A stretch of DNA of 7,525 nucleotides from Deltaproteobacteria bacterium (lineage in GTDB: Bacteria > Desulfobacterota > JAENJC01): contig JAENJC010000061.1 in assembly GCA_016844545.1 (NCBI GenBank), positions 1 to 7,525 of the forward strand, in the 5' to 3' direction. The stretch's first letter is position 1. Every line of letters begins with the position of its first letter. Positions 5,970 to 7,525 of the stretch are shown here, one piece after another. The notes below the pieces were generated by a model. That model was given only the letters and a program-made list of their open reading frames with translations, searched no databases and was not told the origin of the DNA. The translations under genes were made by a program, and so were the position numbers.

Positions 5970-6010
5970 TCCCCTCCCCACTCATGGGGTGAGGGTCAGG
6001 GTGAGGGGCG
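5970..6010. repeat. G-rich REP-like intergenic repeat
   Basis: CCCCA and TGGGG pair around a CTCA loop (5976-5989), with CCTC and GAGG extending the stem past a one-base bulge. It is followed by a run built from GGGTGAGG, GGTCAGG and GGTGAGGGG. This resembles the widespread palindromic CCCTCACCC/GGGTGAGGG repeats found between genes of many bacteria. It lies in the divergent gap between malQ and katG. No coding capacity is seen. Confidence 0.6.
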
Positions 6011-6143
6011 GTTTGAACGGAGATTCGGGATTGTCCTTGATTAAGGCAGGACCTGGTATCTTTCTCTGCCTCGAATAGCAACCTCTGCCGAGAGGATCGT
6101 TTTGTAGTGATTTACGACTGCGTCCTTAATGGCGATTGGCAAG

Positions 6144-6172
6144 TTGACAATCAGTATGCTGAATTGTATAGT
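6144..6172 (+). promoter_or_regulatory. Near-consensus sigma-70 promoter upstream of katG
   Basis: TTGACA (6144-6149), a 17-bp spacer and TATAGT (6167-6172) form one of the best promoter matches in the window. It points towards katG, whose start is about 215 nt downstream, so it would give a long leader containing the inverted repeats at 6189-6250, or it may drive a small RNA. Confidence 0.55.
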
Positions 6173-6188
6173 TCAAAAGAGTAGGCAA

Positions 6189-6250
6189 TATTTTACAGTC
6201 AGAAATGGAAAAATAACTGTTTTTTCGGTTATCACTCGAAATGTAAAATA
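6189..6250. repeat. Nested inverted repeats in the katG leader
   Basis: TATTTTACA (6189-6197) is perfectly complementary to 6242-6250. Inside it ATAACTG (6213-6219) pairs with CGGTTAT (6226-6232), including one G-T pair, around six T residues. The nested arrangement could form a branched RNA stem or a DNA cruciform, or be an operator. No function can be assigned. Confidence 0.5.
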
Positions 6251-6305
6251 GACAGGAACCAGATAATAGTTTGTTTCCTTGCAAAAGTGGTGTTATCAAG
6301 TTTTC

Positions 6306-6320
6306 TTATGAACATTATAA
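6306..6320 (+). promoter_or_regulatory. PerR-box-like operator in front of katG
   Basis: The 15-bp site TTATGAACATTATAA agrees with the known PerR consensus TTATAATnATTATAA at 12 of 14 defined positions. It lies 75 bp before the katG start. The peroxide sensor PerR commonly represses katG. The surrounding DNA is A+T-rich, so chance similarity is possible. An inverted repeat (6297-6306 with 6335-6345) encloses the site. Confidence 0.45.
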
Positions 6321-6395
6321 ACTGCATGAAGTAGAGAAAAACTTGTTAAATATATAGTTAGCTTTGTAACATCCAAAACTGAAAGGAGAACGCAG

Positions 6396-7525
<1,130 letters not shown>

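Larger units (their letters stand above)
5883..6395. other. Gene-free divergent region between malQ and katG
   Basis: About 510 bp without a supportable gene. It holds a G-rich REP-like repeat on the left. The right half is A+T-rich and contains a promoter-like sequence, nested inverted repeats and a PerR-box-like site in front of katG. One short plus-strand open frame around 6040-6186 has no proper start and was not called. Confidence 0.7.

Noticed and set aside
6040..6186. Plus-strand open frame of about 48 codons in the malQ-katG gap
   Set aside because: No ATG start, no ribosome binding site, and it overlaps a near-consensus promoter.

Overview
The window looks like chromosomal DNA of a free-living, probably anaerobic or microaerobic bacterium of moderate G+C content. 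A Desulfuromonadota/Nitrospirota-type lineage is my best guess, from the mix of a GEMM-I riboswitch with the A20-type core, a small HHWIEHNEAH protein, a DUF1499 protein and heme O synthase. This guess is not proven by any single marker. UGA acts as a normal stop here: the DUF1499 gene ends in TGA directly followed by TAG.

Layout, left to right. A minus-strand ruvB runs off the left edge (1-896). Between it and a 67-codon minus-strand gene (1047-1250) lies a palindromic, mobile-looking repeat (944-1049) whose right end supplies the stop codon of the small gene. Divergent from the small gene is ctaB (1417-2274, heme O synthase), converging on a minus-strand TPR protein gene (2302-2754). That TPR gene has a complete riboswitch leader: sigma-70 promoter, a GEMM-I (cyclic dinucleotide) aptamer, an intrinsic terminator made of a perfect 26-nt palindrome, then ribosome binding site and start. 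The aptamer carries A at the position equivalent to Vc2 G20, which points to 3',3'-cGAMP rather than c-di-GMP as ligand.

Upstream on the same strand is a two-gene unit, a single-domain rhodanese (3744-4076) followed after 4 bp by a DUF1499 membrane protein (3011-3739). The rhodanese frame is interrupted by one TGA exactly at the catalytic cysteine position, and the conserved second half continues in frame behind it. A hairpin with a GU-containing loop sits at the right distance behind the UGA to be a bacterial SECIS. I read it as a candidate selenoprotein with a Cys-x-Sec active site, and consider it the most interesting item in the window.

Next comes malQ (4319-5818, amylomaltase, minus strand) with a strong promoter. 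A gene-free stretch of about 510 bp follows, holding a G-rich REP-like repeat, a strong plus-strand promoter-like sequence, nested inverted repeats and a PerR-box-like site. On the right edge is the first half of katG (from 6396, plus strand), visibly richer in G+C than its neighbours. It carries an in-frame 18-bp tandem duplication that adds six residues between the proximal heme histidine and the Ser315-equivalent region. Themes that recur are redox and peroxide defence (katG with a possible PerR site, selenocysteine rhodanese), heme O supply, and second-messenger control of a TPR protein.
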